64,000 nt of DNA from Streptomyces sedi (GTDB lineage: Bacteria; Actinomycetota; Actinomycetes; Streptomycetales; Streptomycetaceae): assembly GCF_006335015.1 (NCBI RefSeq), contig NZ_VDGT01000004.1, positions 1 to 64,000 of the forward strand. The letters are read 5' to 3'. Under the pieces are notes generated by a model. That model did not search any database. It was given only the letters and a program-made list of their open reading frames with translations, and was not told where the DNA came from. Position 1 is the first letter of the stretch. Each line of letters begins with the position of its first letter. The position numbers and the translations under genes are program-made. Shown piece after piece: positions 1-8,100 of the stretch.

Positions 1-1
1 A

Positions 2-112
2 CACTCCGCCACCATGGTCCGCTGGGCGATGACCGACGTGATACTCCGCCGACTCACCCGTGGCCAACCCGCGACCCGACCCGGACGGCGCCCCCTACGA
101 CGCACCTCATAA
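2..112 (+). CDS. IS5-like transposase, C-terminal end (partial)
   Basis: An open frame runs in from the window edge and stops at 110-112. Its last 36 residues contain MVRWAMTDVILRRLTRG, which resembles the extreme C-terminus of IS5-family DDE transposases common in Streptomyces (an S-x-A-M-x-x-x-A-M-x-D-x-M-x-R-R-L-T pattern, from memory). The catalytic part is outside the window, so it cannot be told whether the insertion sequence is intact. It lies about 235 bp upstream of the mCpol operon and points the same way. Confidence 0.5.
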   Translation, partial: HSATMVRWAMTDVILRRLTRGQPATRPGRRPLRRTS

Positions 113-346
113 CCAGATCTCAAACGCGCTCTAAGATCATGGCCCCAACGTCGTGCTTGATCGGGCAGGTCCACGGACTGCCCGATGCGTCGAAAGCTTA
201 CAGGGCCATGATCACTCGCCCCAAAGCTCTCTGGCCCGAAGCCGTTCCGCCAACCGGAGGGTCTGGCCGACCCTTTACACTAGATTCCCAACGCAAGCGC
301 TCATCTGCACGCGATAAGAGCCGTATTCCACATCCAAGAGGTAGGA

Positions 347-721
347 ATGGAATTCGCATACTTTGACGGGGACGACATCGGCGGACCTCTCGAACTTCTT
401 CTTCTTGAGGAGAGGGTGAGTGATGCCTGCAACTACAGCAAACTAGTTAGCGCCGCAATGGGGAAGTTGATCTCGGATTTGAGTGCTAGCCGTGGCGTTG
501 ATGTTCTCTTCAGCGGTGGGGACGATCTTCTGGCCGCATGGCGGCAAGGGCGTGTCGACGTCGGTGAGATCGAGGCAATGAGAAGGCGCTTCACCGGTTT
601 GTGTGGAAGGACCATCAGCGTAGGAGTTGGATCATCGGCATCCGAGGCGCTTGGGAATCTGCGGAAGGCTAAGCTGTCCGGCAAAGATCGCGTCATGGCG
701 ACAATGGTGGTTTGCGAGTGA
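347..721 (+). CDS. mCpol: Minimal CRISPR polymerase (mCpol), Panoptes-type nucleotide cyclase
   Basis: This 124-residue protein is a stand-alone palm domain of the Cas10/GGDEF type. The first metal-binding motif is YFDGDDIGG (residues 5-13). The catalytic hairpin is FSGGDDLLA (55-63, GGDD at 57-60), and the last strand and helix are ISVGVGSSASEALGNL followed by a KLSGKD lysine segment (109-114). The size and motif order fit the mCpol family, predicted by comparative genomics and later shown to make cyclic dinucleotides in Panoptes phage-defence operons. AGAGGTAGGA precedes the ATG. The stop overlaps the next start in GTGA, so the two genes are coupled. The DNA is much less GC-rich than the chromosome. 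The exact nucleotide product cannot be read from sequence. Confidence 0.85.
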   Translation: MEFAYFDGDDIGGPLELLLLEERVSDACNYSKLVSAAMGKLISDLSASRGVDVLFSGGDDLLAAWRQGRVDVGEIEAMRRRFTGLCGRTISVGVGSSASEALGNLRKAKLSGKDRVMATMVVCE

Positions 722-1518
722 TTCGGAGAAGAAGACGGTTCGATGGCGGGTCCCGCAATATCTACCTACTTGTCACCTCGCACATTCCTGATCCTTACGT
801 AAATGTACTCACCTACTTGTTTGAGCATGAAGCGCCTGCATCGATCACTTTCGTCAAGATCGTCGAAAGTGGCGACATCTCCGCGGAAGCTGATGAGCAG
901 ATTCATTCCATTTACACAAAGATCTCGAATCTTATGGAAGGATTGGCCGGTGGGTACTACCCTAAAAGAGTGGGCGAAGGAGTCCAGCCTCGTAAGATCG
1001 ATAGGCTAGCTGTCGATAGATACCGAGGCGTCCTCGATAAGTTGTTGCAGACAGAAACCCGAATGACAAGTGTAGCTTGGAGTGAGTTAGACAAGGAGTT
1101 GGGGAGGTTCCTTGTTGACGACCAGGCGGTCTTCGATGTCACGACACTCAAAAAAAATCTTCTCGTTGACGTAACCTCCCTCCTGGTTTCTCGCGATTGT
1201 CTGGAATTCTACTCTTTCGACCTGGGGGAGGCTCCTCGGCATTTTGATGATCGAGAGTTGATTCACTCGCTGGATCCCGGCAGGTATAGGTACAGGAGGA
1301 TTTCGGATAGTCCACACGTGGTGACGGCGAGAAAGCGAATGGTGGCGAGGTCGGCGACCTTGAAAGTCTTGCTGTTTTCTGCCTCTTCGGTTGGCCTGTC
1401 CGTGATTCTTATTCAATTCCTGCTTTCGGGGTCTTGGGTCGATAGACTGGTGGTGGCAATCGCGACGGCGGCCAGCATTGTCAGTCTTATTTTGGCCCTG
1501 CGAAGGGATGACCGCTGA
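718..1518 (+). CDS. CARF-like sensor with two C-terminal TM helices; predicted mCpol effector
   Basis: A GTG start at 718 gives 266 residues, a GTGA overlap with the mCpol stop, and a GGTGG-like ribosome site; a TTG at 712 is the alternative. The N-terminus looks like a Rossmannoid CARF fold: strand NIYLLVTSHI (14-23), helix, strand ASITFVKIV (41-49), then FDVTTLKKNLLVDVTSLL (139-156) and LEFYSFDL (162-169), typical of CARF strand 4 onward. Two hydrophobic helices end the protein (about 215-236 and 244-261). Such proteins would sense a cyclic nucleotide and damage the membrane. Characterised Panoptes effectors are described as 2TM-beta proteins; the layout here seems reversed, with sensor first and helices last. 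Fold and role are inference. Confidence 0.7.
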   Translation: MIRRRRRFDGGSRNIYLLVTSHIPDPYVNVLTYLFEHEAPASITFVKIVESGDISAEADEQIHSIYTKISNLMEGLAGGYYPKRVGEGVQPRKIDRLAVDRYRGVLDKLLQTETRMTSVAWSELDKELGRFLVDDQAVFDVTTLKKNLLVDVTSLLVSRDCLEFYSFDLGEAPRHFDDRELIHSLDPGRYRYRRISDSPHVVTARKRMVARSATLKVLLFSASSVGLSVILIQFLLSGSWVDRLVVAIATAASIVSLILALRRDDR

Positions 1519-1541
1519 GAGTCTACGTGCGGGCAGTGCAT

Positions 1542-1580
1542 CTGTGGTTGCTGTACAGCAGCTCGGTACCGCAACCACAG
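1542..1580 (+). terminator. Hairpin after the mCpol operon
   Basis: A perfect 10-bp inverted repeat (CTGTGGTTGC / GCAACCACAG, arms 1542-1551 and 1571-1580) starts 23 bp after the effector stop codon. There is no T-tract, as is common for actinobacterial terminators. It could instead be an integrase arm site, since it lies about 80 bp from the tRNA-Arg fragment. Confidence 0.5.
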
Positions 1581-1658
1581 CAGCCGCCACCACCCTTCGC
1601 CGCTCCTCACCACCCCAACCGCGCCCCCAACGACCGCAGATGACCGATCTCTTTCGAG

Positions 1659-1702
1659 CTACGGACCAGAAGGTTGCAGGTTCGAATCCTGCCGAGCGCG
1701 CA
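1659..1702 (+). other. tRNA-Arg 3' fragment, probable attachment site of an integrative element
   Basis: The sequence reads like a tRNA-Arg from the anticodon loop onward: CTACGGA loop (anticodon ACG) at 1659-1665, T-arm GCAGG-TTCGAAT-CCTGC at 1676-1692, then the acceptor 3' strand CGAGCGC. Upstream of the loop the sequence cannot pair to complete an anticodon stem and has no D-arm, so this is not a whole gene. A terminator follows directly. This is the usual signature of a displaced tRNA 3' end left by site-specific integration. The intact gene would be to the left, outside the window. Confidence 0.7.
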
Positions 1703-1711
1703 CCAGCTCAG

Positions 1712-1743
1712 AGGCCCTGTCGAGTGATCGACGGGGCCTTTTG
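1712..1743 (+). terminator. Terminator of the tRNA-Arg locus
   Basis: A 12-bp stem with one mismatch (AGGCCCTGTCGA / TCGACGGGGCCT) is followed by TTTT. It sits 10 bp after the tRNA-Arg fragment, where the original tRNA terminator would be. The remaining sequence to 1911 holds no supportable gene. Confidence 0.7.
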
Positions 1744-1911
1744 CATGGGGCGTGACGCCCACGGTTGACGCCAACCGCCACTCGCGGGCGTGGTCTGCCG
1801 CGCCGGAGCCCGGCCGGCACTCGGTCGTCCCGGTGAGTTTCCGGCCTCGTACCCCTGTCGGACCGTCGCTTACCGTCCTATGATCGCTACTCCACGTACG
1901 AGGGGTAGGGC

Positions 1912-4002
1912 ATGGCCGCGGGGGGATCTGCGTCGCGACGGGCTCAGGAAGCGCGTCGCCAGGAGCGGTTGCTGCGGGAGCAGTGGCAGGCGGCGCGGTG
2001 GGAGGCGTACAGGTGGGAGGCCGCCAGCGAGGGTGAGCAGGCGGTGGCCGCGCAGCTGCTGGTGTTGACGGAGCGCGGGTGGCGGCTGCTGGTGGACCGG
2101 AAGTGGCCGGGGACGCGGGCCGCCAACGTCGACATGATCCTCGTCGGTCCCGGTGGCGTGTTCGTGCTGGACGTCAAGAACTGGCGTTCCGCTCCCGAGG
2201 TGGCCCAGGGGGCCCTCCGCGCGGGTGGTCAGAACCGCGACGAGCACGCCGCGAAGCTTCTGGCGGTGACCAGAAGCGCCGAGGGGGCGGTGGCGTCGCT
2301 CGGGATGTCGCCGGTCGCGGTGCGGCCGTTGATGGTCTTCGCCGGCCGTAGCCTCGACACCGAGCTGGGGCGCATCCGGCTGCTGGGTGAACGCGAGGTC
2401 GGCCCCGTGCTGTTGTCGGAACGCCTTCGGCTGCCTGCCAACTCCGTGCGTGCCATAGCCGATCACCTGGAGCGCGCCTTCCCCGAGTACGAGGGGTCCG
2501 CCGTGGCGCCGCCCGCGTCGGAGCCACGGGAGCGGCGCACCGAGCCCGCCGACGGTCTGTTCGATCTCGAAGGACTGCGCGACGCGGCCCTGGAGGAGGC
2601 GTTGCGCGCCCCGATCGAGCAGTGGATGACGTTTCTCCACCCGGACCAGGTGGCCCTGGTGCGGCGCAACTGGTCCGGTCCCGCTCGTATCAGTGGGCCG
2701 GCCGGTACGGGAAAGACCGTCGTCGGCCTGCACCGCGCCGCTCACCTCGCCCAGCGCGGCAGCGGGCGCGTGCTTTACATCACCTTCGCCAGGAATCTGC
2801 ACCGGGTGCAGGCCACCTTTCTCAAGGCGATGTCGCCGGCGGTGGCCGACAGGGTCGACTTCCGCGGTCTGCACGCCTGGGCGCAGGAGTTCCTTCAGGA
2901 CCGCGGTGTCCGGGTTCGAATCAACGGCGAGAAGATCGACACCGCCTTCGGCTTCGCCTGGAAGAACGTGGGCAGGGACAGCTGCCTCGCCGAGATCGAC
3001 GACACCCCCGGGTACTGGCGCGAGGAGATCGACTACGTCATCAAGGGGCGGGGCATCACCTCGTTCGAGGAGTACGCGGGCCTGTCCCGTCGTCGCCGAC
3101 GCGCGAGACTGGGGCGGGAACACCGGCGGGCGGTGTGGAACCTCTTCGAGGAATACCAGTCCCGGCTCGCCGAACGTGAGGTCCACGACTTCCAGGACGT
3201 TCTCGCCCTCGCCCTGGCGGAGGCCCGTCGTGAAACGGGTCAACGCCCGTACGCGGCGGTCATCGTGGACGAGGTGCAGGATCTGACACTGGTCGGCGTC
3301 CGCCTTCTGCACGCGCTCGTCGGGGACGCGCCGAACGGGCTTCTGCTGGTGGGGGACGGTCAACAGGCCGTGTATCCGGGCGGGTTCCGCCTGTCCGAGG
3401 CGGGTATCGACATCCGCGGTGACCGTGGGCAGGTGCTGCGCACCAACTACCGCAACAGCAAGGAGATCCTCGACGCCGCGCTGGCGGTGGTCGCCGACGA
3501 CCCCTTCGAGGACATCGACGGCCTGCGCACTCCCGGGCGTCGGGACGTCGATCTGACGTACCACGACGGTAGGGTGGTACGCGTCGTGAAAGCGTCAACG
3601 GCCGAGCACGACGAGGCACTTCTGGACGCGCTGCGGGCCCTGCCGTCCGACGCCCGCCGGGACAGCGCCGTGCTCTGCGCCTCGATGCGCGCCATCAGTC
3701 ACTACCAGCGGCTTCTCGACCGGGCCGGGATGCGGGTCTGCCTGCTTGAGCACTACGACGGCAACCCCGTCGAGGCGGTCAAGCTCGGAAGTTACCACCG
3801 CGCCAAGGGGCTTGAGTTCAAGCGGGTGTTCCTGCCCGGCCACGACACGGACGGCCTCGCCGATGCTCGGGCTCCCCAGGAGCAGGTCCCGGACACGGTC
3901 CGCGAACGACGCGAACTCTCCCGCAGCCGACTCTTCGTGGCCATGACGCGCGCACGTGACGAACTCTGGCTGGGCAGTGTGCGACGGGACCCGGCGGGGT
4001 GA
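1912..4002 (+). CDS. NERD-domain superfamily I (UvrD/Rep-like) helicase
   Basis: This 696-residue fusion has an N-terminal NERD nuclease-related domain (about 35-160; VDMILVGPGGVFVLDVKNW at 73-91 carries the D...D-x-K core). It is followed by an SF1 helicase with Walker A GPAGTGKT (262-269), Walker B DEVQDL (453-458), motif III GDGQQAVYPGG, and the late motif AKGLEFKRVFLPG. The NERD domain is related to restriction endonuclease-like nucleases, so the protein may cleave and unwind DNA. Similar fusions occur in both housekeeping and defence contexts. It is the first gene beyond the tRNA-Arg att fragment but has chromosomal-level GC and no obvious operon partner. The start follows GAGGGGTAGGG. 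Confidence 0.85.
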   Translation: MAAGGSASRRAQEARRQERLLREQWQAARWEAYRWEAASEGEQAVAAQLLVLTERGWRLLVDRKWPGTRAANVDMILVGPGGVFVLDVKNWRSAPEVAQGALRAGGQNRDEHAAKLLAVTRSAEGAVASLGMSPVAVRPLMVFAGRSLDTELGRIRLLGEREVGPVLLSERLRLPANSVRAIADHLERAFPEYEGSAVAPPASEPRERRTEPADGLFDLEGLRDAALEEALRAPIEQWMTFLHPDQVALVRRNWSGPARISGPAGTGKTVVGLHRAAHLAQRGSGRVLYITFARNLHRVQATFLKAMSPAVADRVDFRGLHAWAQEFLQDRGVRVRINGEKIDTAFGFAWKNVGRDSCLAEIDDTPGYWREEIDYVIKGRGITSFEEYAGLSRRRRRARLGREHRRAVWNLFEEYQSRLAEREVHDFQDVLALALAEARRETGQRPYAAVIVDEVQDLTLVGVRLLHALVGDAPNGLLLVGDGQQAVYPGGFRLSEAGIDIRGDRGQVLRTNYRNSKEILDAALAVVADDPFEDIDGLRTPGRRDVDLTYHDGRVVRVVKASTAEHDEALLDALRALPSDARRDSAVLCASMRAISHYQRLLDRAGMRVCLLEHYDGNPVEAVKLGSYHRAKGLEFKRVFLPGHDTDGLADARAPQEQVPDTVRERRELSRSRLFVAMTRARDELWLGSVRRDPAG

Positions 4003-4130
4003 CGCGGGGCGGCTCGCTGGTCCATCCGAGGATGGCACGTGCCGACGCGGTCCGTTCACTCCCGTGGGAGGTCAACGGAGGTCGACGGCCGTGGAGGTCG
4101 ACGGCCGTGGGGCACGCGCGAGGGAACGGG

Positions 4131-4601
4131 TCACCCGTCCAACCGCCGGATGATCTCCAGGACATAGGCCGTCCATCCGGTTCCGCACGCGGGGCAGTGG
4201 GTGATGTGGTCGTGCTCCTGGAGCCGACGGGGGCGATCACGGGAGAAGCCGGGGAACTCGACCGCGTAGAGGATGGAGAAGCGGGCCCCGCACCCACGGC
4301 ACCGGCGGGTCAACGTCTGGCCCGTGACCGCGTCGTGGAAGTCCTCCTCCGTGGTCGTGCCCGCAGCGACCCGTGCGTCCAATTCGGTGAGCGAAGCCGC
4401 CTCGCTCCAGTGGAGATACAGCGCGACGAGCGGGGAACTCGGCAGCGGCCGGAAAACGACGCGGCGCACCCGCGCATTCCCGGCCAGCAGCGCGTCCTCA
4501 TGAGGGGCGAGATACCGCACCGGCTCCTCGGCGTTCAGCACTTCGCCGCCAGTGAAGTACCGGACTGACACACCACCGATGGTCAGGTCGTGGGCTTCCA
4601 C
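4131..4601 (-). CDS. Hypothetical protein with a Cys4 zinc-ribbon-like motif
   Basis: I do not recognise this 156-residue protein. Two CxxC pairs, RCRGCG near residue 103 and HCPACG near 138, suggest a C-terminal zinc ribbon. The N-terminal half is beta-rich with no signal or membrane segment. It lies on the same strand as, and 238 bp downstream of, the Rhs toxin/immunity pair, so it could belong to the toxin locus, but it is not translationally linked to it. The 128 bp between it and the helicase contain only a 16-bp tandem duplication (GAGGTCGACGGCCGTG, near 4078-4107). 4602-4839 shows no gene. Confidence 0.6.
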   Translation of the reverse strand: MEAHDLTIGGVSVRYFTGGEVLNAEEPVRYLAPHEDALLAGNARVRRVVFRPLPSSPLVALYLHWSEAASLTELDARVAAGTTTEEDFHDAVTGQTLTRRCRGCGARFSILYAVEFPGFSRDRPRRLQEHDHITHCPACGTGWTAYVLEIIRRLDG

Positions 4602-4839
4602 GGCGTTGTCTCGACTCCGTTTCTCTCGTGGGCGTTCCTTCGATTGTCACTCCCGTGCGCCGCGTCCGAGTCAGGCCGCGGAGCGGAGGGACGGGCCGTG
4701 CCAGGCGAAGACAAGCTGCCTGTTCCGTCCCTGTGTCGAGACGAGCCCGCAGCCTCCACTCCGGGTGAGGGGGAACGTGGAGAGCCCGCCGCCCCGCGCC
4801 ACCGCCAGGTGCTCCTGCCCGGGGCGCACGCGGTGGGCG

Positions 4840-5157
4840 TCAGCCTCGTGGATCCGGCGGTCGCGCCCAGTTGAGCCGTTCGTTCAGTTCGTCTTCCAAC
4901 TGCTCGGGGGAGAGCGACTCGTGGTACGTATGCGTCGGTTCGGCTGCCGCGGCGTAGTCGACGGTCGAGAACTGGACCTCGCCCGAACTCCACGCGGTCA
5001 CTTGGACACCACGGTCCTCGGACTCGAAGTAGGCCGTCAGCGACGGCTTCGCCGCCTCGGGCTCCGAGGCGGTGGGTTCCTCCAGGGAGAAGCCGCGCCG
5101 AGCGAGTTCGGCGGTATGCGACCGATGCCAGTCGGCTAGCCATTCGTGGAGTCTCAT
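4840..5157 (-). CDS. Predicted immunity protein for the Rhs toxin
   Basis: This is a small, acidic, soluble protein of 105 residues from the ATG at 5157, which overlaps the toxin stop in ATGA; an ATG at 5163 is also possible. It has no signal peptide. Position directly after a polymorphic toxin on the same strand, translational coupling, small size and acidity are the usual marks of a cognate immunity protein, which would bind the toxin tip in the cytoplasm and protect the producer. I do not recognise the family by sequence. Confidence 0.7.
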   Translation of the reverse strand: MRLHEWLADWHRSHTAELARRGFSLEEPTASEPEAAKPSLTAYFESEDRGVQVTAWSSGEVQFSTVDYAAAAEPTHTYHESLSPEQLEDELNERLNWARPPDPRG

Positions 5158-8100
5158 GAGCATTTTCTCGTGATCATCTGGATGTTCTCGAAGCGCGGCA
5201 TCTCGGGTGGTGGCAGGCCCCGGCGCGCGTTCAGCCTGGTATAGAGCTGGTTGTCCGGGCCGGGGATCTGGCGCCAGCCGGGCTCGCCGGCTGTCCTGAG
5301 GGAATCGCTGGGTACGTCGAACTCCACGTAGAGCGAGCCGGGTGCCGCCTGCCGACCATACGCGGTCTGGTCCGAGGGGAAGGCCACGTAGGTGGACTGT
5401 CCTCCGCTGCCTGCCTGCACGTAGCCCGTGTCGAGCATGGCCTGGTACTCCGCATCACCCATCCAGCGGCCGACCCGGCTCATGTCCAGCCCCAGCGGGT
5501 CGGCCCAGGTGAGCGGGTTGTGCACGTAACCCGTGGGGTTCGGCGACGGGTCCAGCCCCAACGGGTCAGGGGAGGTGTACCGCGCCGTCCGCGGGTCGTA
5601 GTGCCGGTGAACGTTGTAGTGCCAGCCGGTCTCGGTGTCCTCGTACTGACCGGGGAAGCGCAGCGGGGTGCTGACGGACGCCGCGGTGTCGCGTCCCCCG
5701 CCGGCGCGCAGGCCCCAGACCGTGGTGCGTGCCCGCCAGACGACGTGGCCTCGGTCGTCGAGGAGTTCGGTGGGGGCGCCGACGAGATCCGTGACGATGG
5801 CGTAGAACCGTTCGTCGACGTCAGCCTGGGGCAGGTCGGCCGCCGGTAGTTCGCGTTCGATCTGCGCTACCGGGTGAAGCCCGTGGTACTGCCAGCTCAC
5901 GGCAGTCGCGCGGTCTTCCGCCTGAGTTCTGCTCAGTTGTTCCACCAGGGTGGTGCCGGACCAGCTGAAATCAACCCGCTCCCGCACGCCGCCGTCCTCG
6001 CCCAGCCGAAGCTTGGCGACCCGACGGCCCAACCCGTCGTACTGGTAACGCCACCGGCTCCCGTCCGGTGTGCTGGCCTCGACCAGCCGGTCCTCCGCGT
6101 TCCAGCGGTAGTGCCAGGTCGACGACGTCCCGGAGAGCGACTTCGTCGTGCGCCGCACCACCCGGCCGGGTGCGTCGTGATGGTAGTGAGCCCGCCCCGC
6201 ACGGGACACCCGGTTCCCCAGGTAGGCGCGGTCACCGGAAGCATCGGCCAGATCGTCGCCCCAGTGGGCGGTGAGCTGGTTGCCGAGCGCGTCGTAGGTG
6301 TAGGTCTCGGCCCGTTCGCCACCCGAGTGCACCGCGGCGACCCGCCCCAGAGCGTCGAGATCGAGAGCGATCCGTGGCGCGCCCGCCTCGTGCAGCTCGG
6401 TGAGGTAGTGGTCCGGGCGGTAGGCGAAGCCGCGCTCTTGAAGCAGACGCCCACCGGAGAGAACCTGCTGTTGGGAGAGCCGGCTGACAGGGTCCCAGCT
6501 CATCCGGAGGCTCAGCGCGGCGCCGTCCGCACCGGTGATGTGGCGCTCGGCCTCGCGCCCCAGCGCGTCCCTGGCGAAGACGATGCGGCGTTCACCGGAG
6601 GCCATCGACGCGACGTTGTCCTCGTCGTCGTAACGCCAGTCCGTACGGTGGCCGGAGGGGCTCGTCCGGGTGGTGAGCCGGCCCAGCGCGTCGTAGCTCT
6701 GGCGGACCTGACGGCCGTTGACCGACTCCGCGACCACGCGACCGACCGGGTCCCGGTCCAGCGTCAGTTCGACTTCGCTGCTGAACGATCTCACCAGCCG
6801 ACCGAGCGGGTCGTATTCGAAGCGGGTCACTTCCCCTTCGACGTCCTTGCCGACCAGGCGCCCCAACGCGTCCCAGTCGAACGAGACGGTCTCGCCCAGC
6901 GCGTTGGTGCGCCGCGTGACCCGCCCGGCGGCGTCGTGGGCGAAGCGGACCTCGTGACCGTCGAGGTCGGACTCCGCCACCAGCTGTCCGGCGGGGTCAT
7001 AGGTGTACTCCCAGGTCTGACCCTTGGGATTGACCACCCGGAGCAGCCGCAGCTCGGCGTCCCTGTGGAACTCGAACCGTTGGCCGTCGGGCCTGACCTG
7101 GGCCGTGGGCAGGTCGAAGGGGCCGTACTCGTAACGAGTGGTTCCGCCGTTCTCGTCCGTGTGCGCGAGGCAGTTGCCTTCGCCGTCCCACCTCCAGGTC
7201 GTGGAGTGGCCCGAGGGGTCGATCTGTTCGGTGAGCTTCCCCTCGGTGTTCCACCGCAGCCGCGTCACGCCGCCGGACGGGTCGGTGATCTCGATCGGGC
7301 GCCCGAAGGGGTCGCGGCGCTGCCTGGTAGTGGCGCCCAGGGGCGTGGTGACGGCGAGCGGCAGTCCGCAACCGTCCGACTCCACGCGGGTGGTGCGCCC
7401 GAGCGCGTCGACGACGGAGACCATCTCTCCCCGGACGCCATAGGAGTAGCGGGTGACGGCGCCGGTGGGGTCTGTGCCCTCCGTCTGGTTGCCCCGCGCG
7501 TCGTAGGCCATCTGCCATACGGCGCCGTTGGGTTCGATGAGCTGTACGGGCAGTCCGCGTTCGTCGTAGCGGGCGCGGGTCGCGCGGCCGTCCGGCCGGA
7601 TCACCGCGACCAGGTTGCCGTGCTCGTAGGTGTAGCTCGTCTGGTGCCCTGCGGGGTCGGTCAGGCTGACGAGGTTGTCGTAACGGTCCCAGGTCCGGTG
7701 CGTCTTCCGTCCCAATGGGTCGGTCTCGACGAGGAGTTGGAAGCAGTCGTTGAACTCGTAGGTGGTGATGTGACCCTGCGAGTCGGTGAAGAGGGTGCGG
7801 TGATTCTCCGCGTCATAGGCGACTCGGCCCCGTAGGTAGCCCTCGCTGCCCGTCGCCTCGACGCAGCGGCCGTCTTCGTCGTAACGGTAGCCGTACCAGG
7901 TGTCGTTGCGGTCCCGCCAGCCGGTGAGGCGCCGGGAGTCGTCGTAGGAGAACCGCATCGGGCGGTCCGAGGAGTTGAACACCTCGCTCAGATTGCCTCG
8001 GCCGTCGTAGCGGTACCGCACCAGCACCGGTTGGTCGGGCGCGCTGAGCAGCCGCAACTCGGTGACGCGGCCCCGGTCCGTGGTGATGCCCAGGTGGTAG

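Noticed and set aside
139..366. 75-codon open frame upstream of mCpol
   Set aside because: Composition is not protein-like, it overlaps the mCpol start and has no ribosome site.
347..721. GGDEF diguanylate cyclase
   Set aside because: Only 124 residues, GGDD instead of GGDEF, no receptor domain, and coupled to a CARF-like membrane protein; mCpol fits better.
5874..7835. 653-codon frame opposite the Rhs gene
   Set aside because: Antisense shadow caused by high-GC codon bias of the YD repeats.
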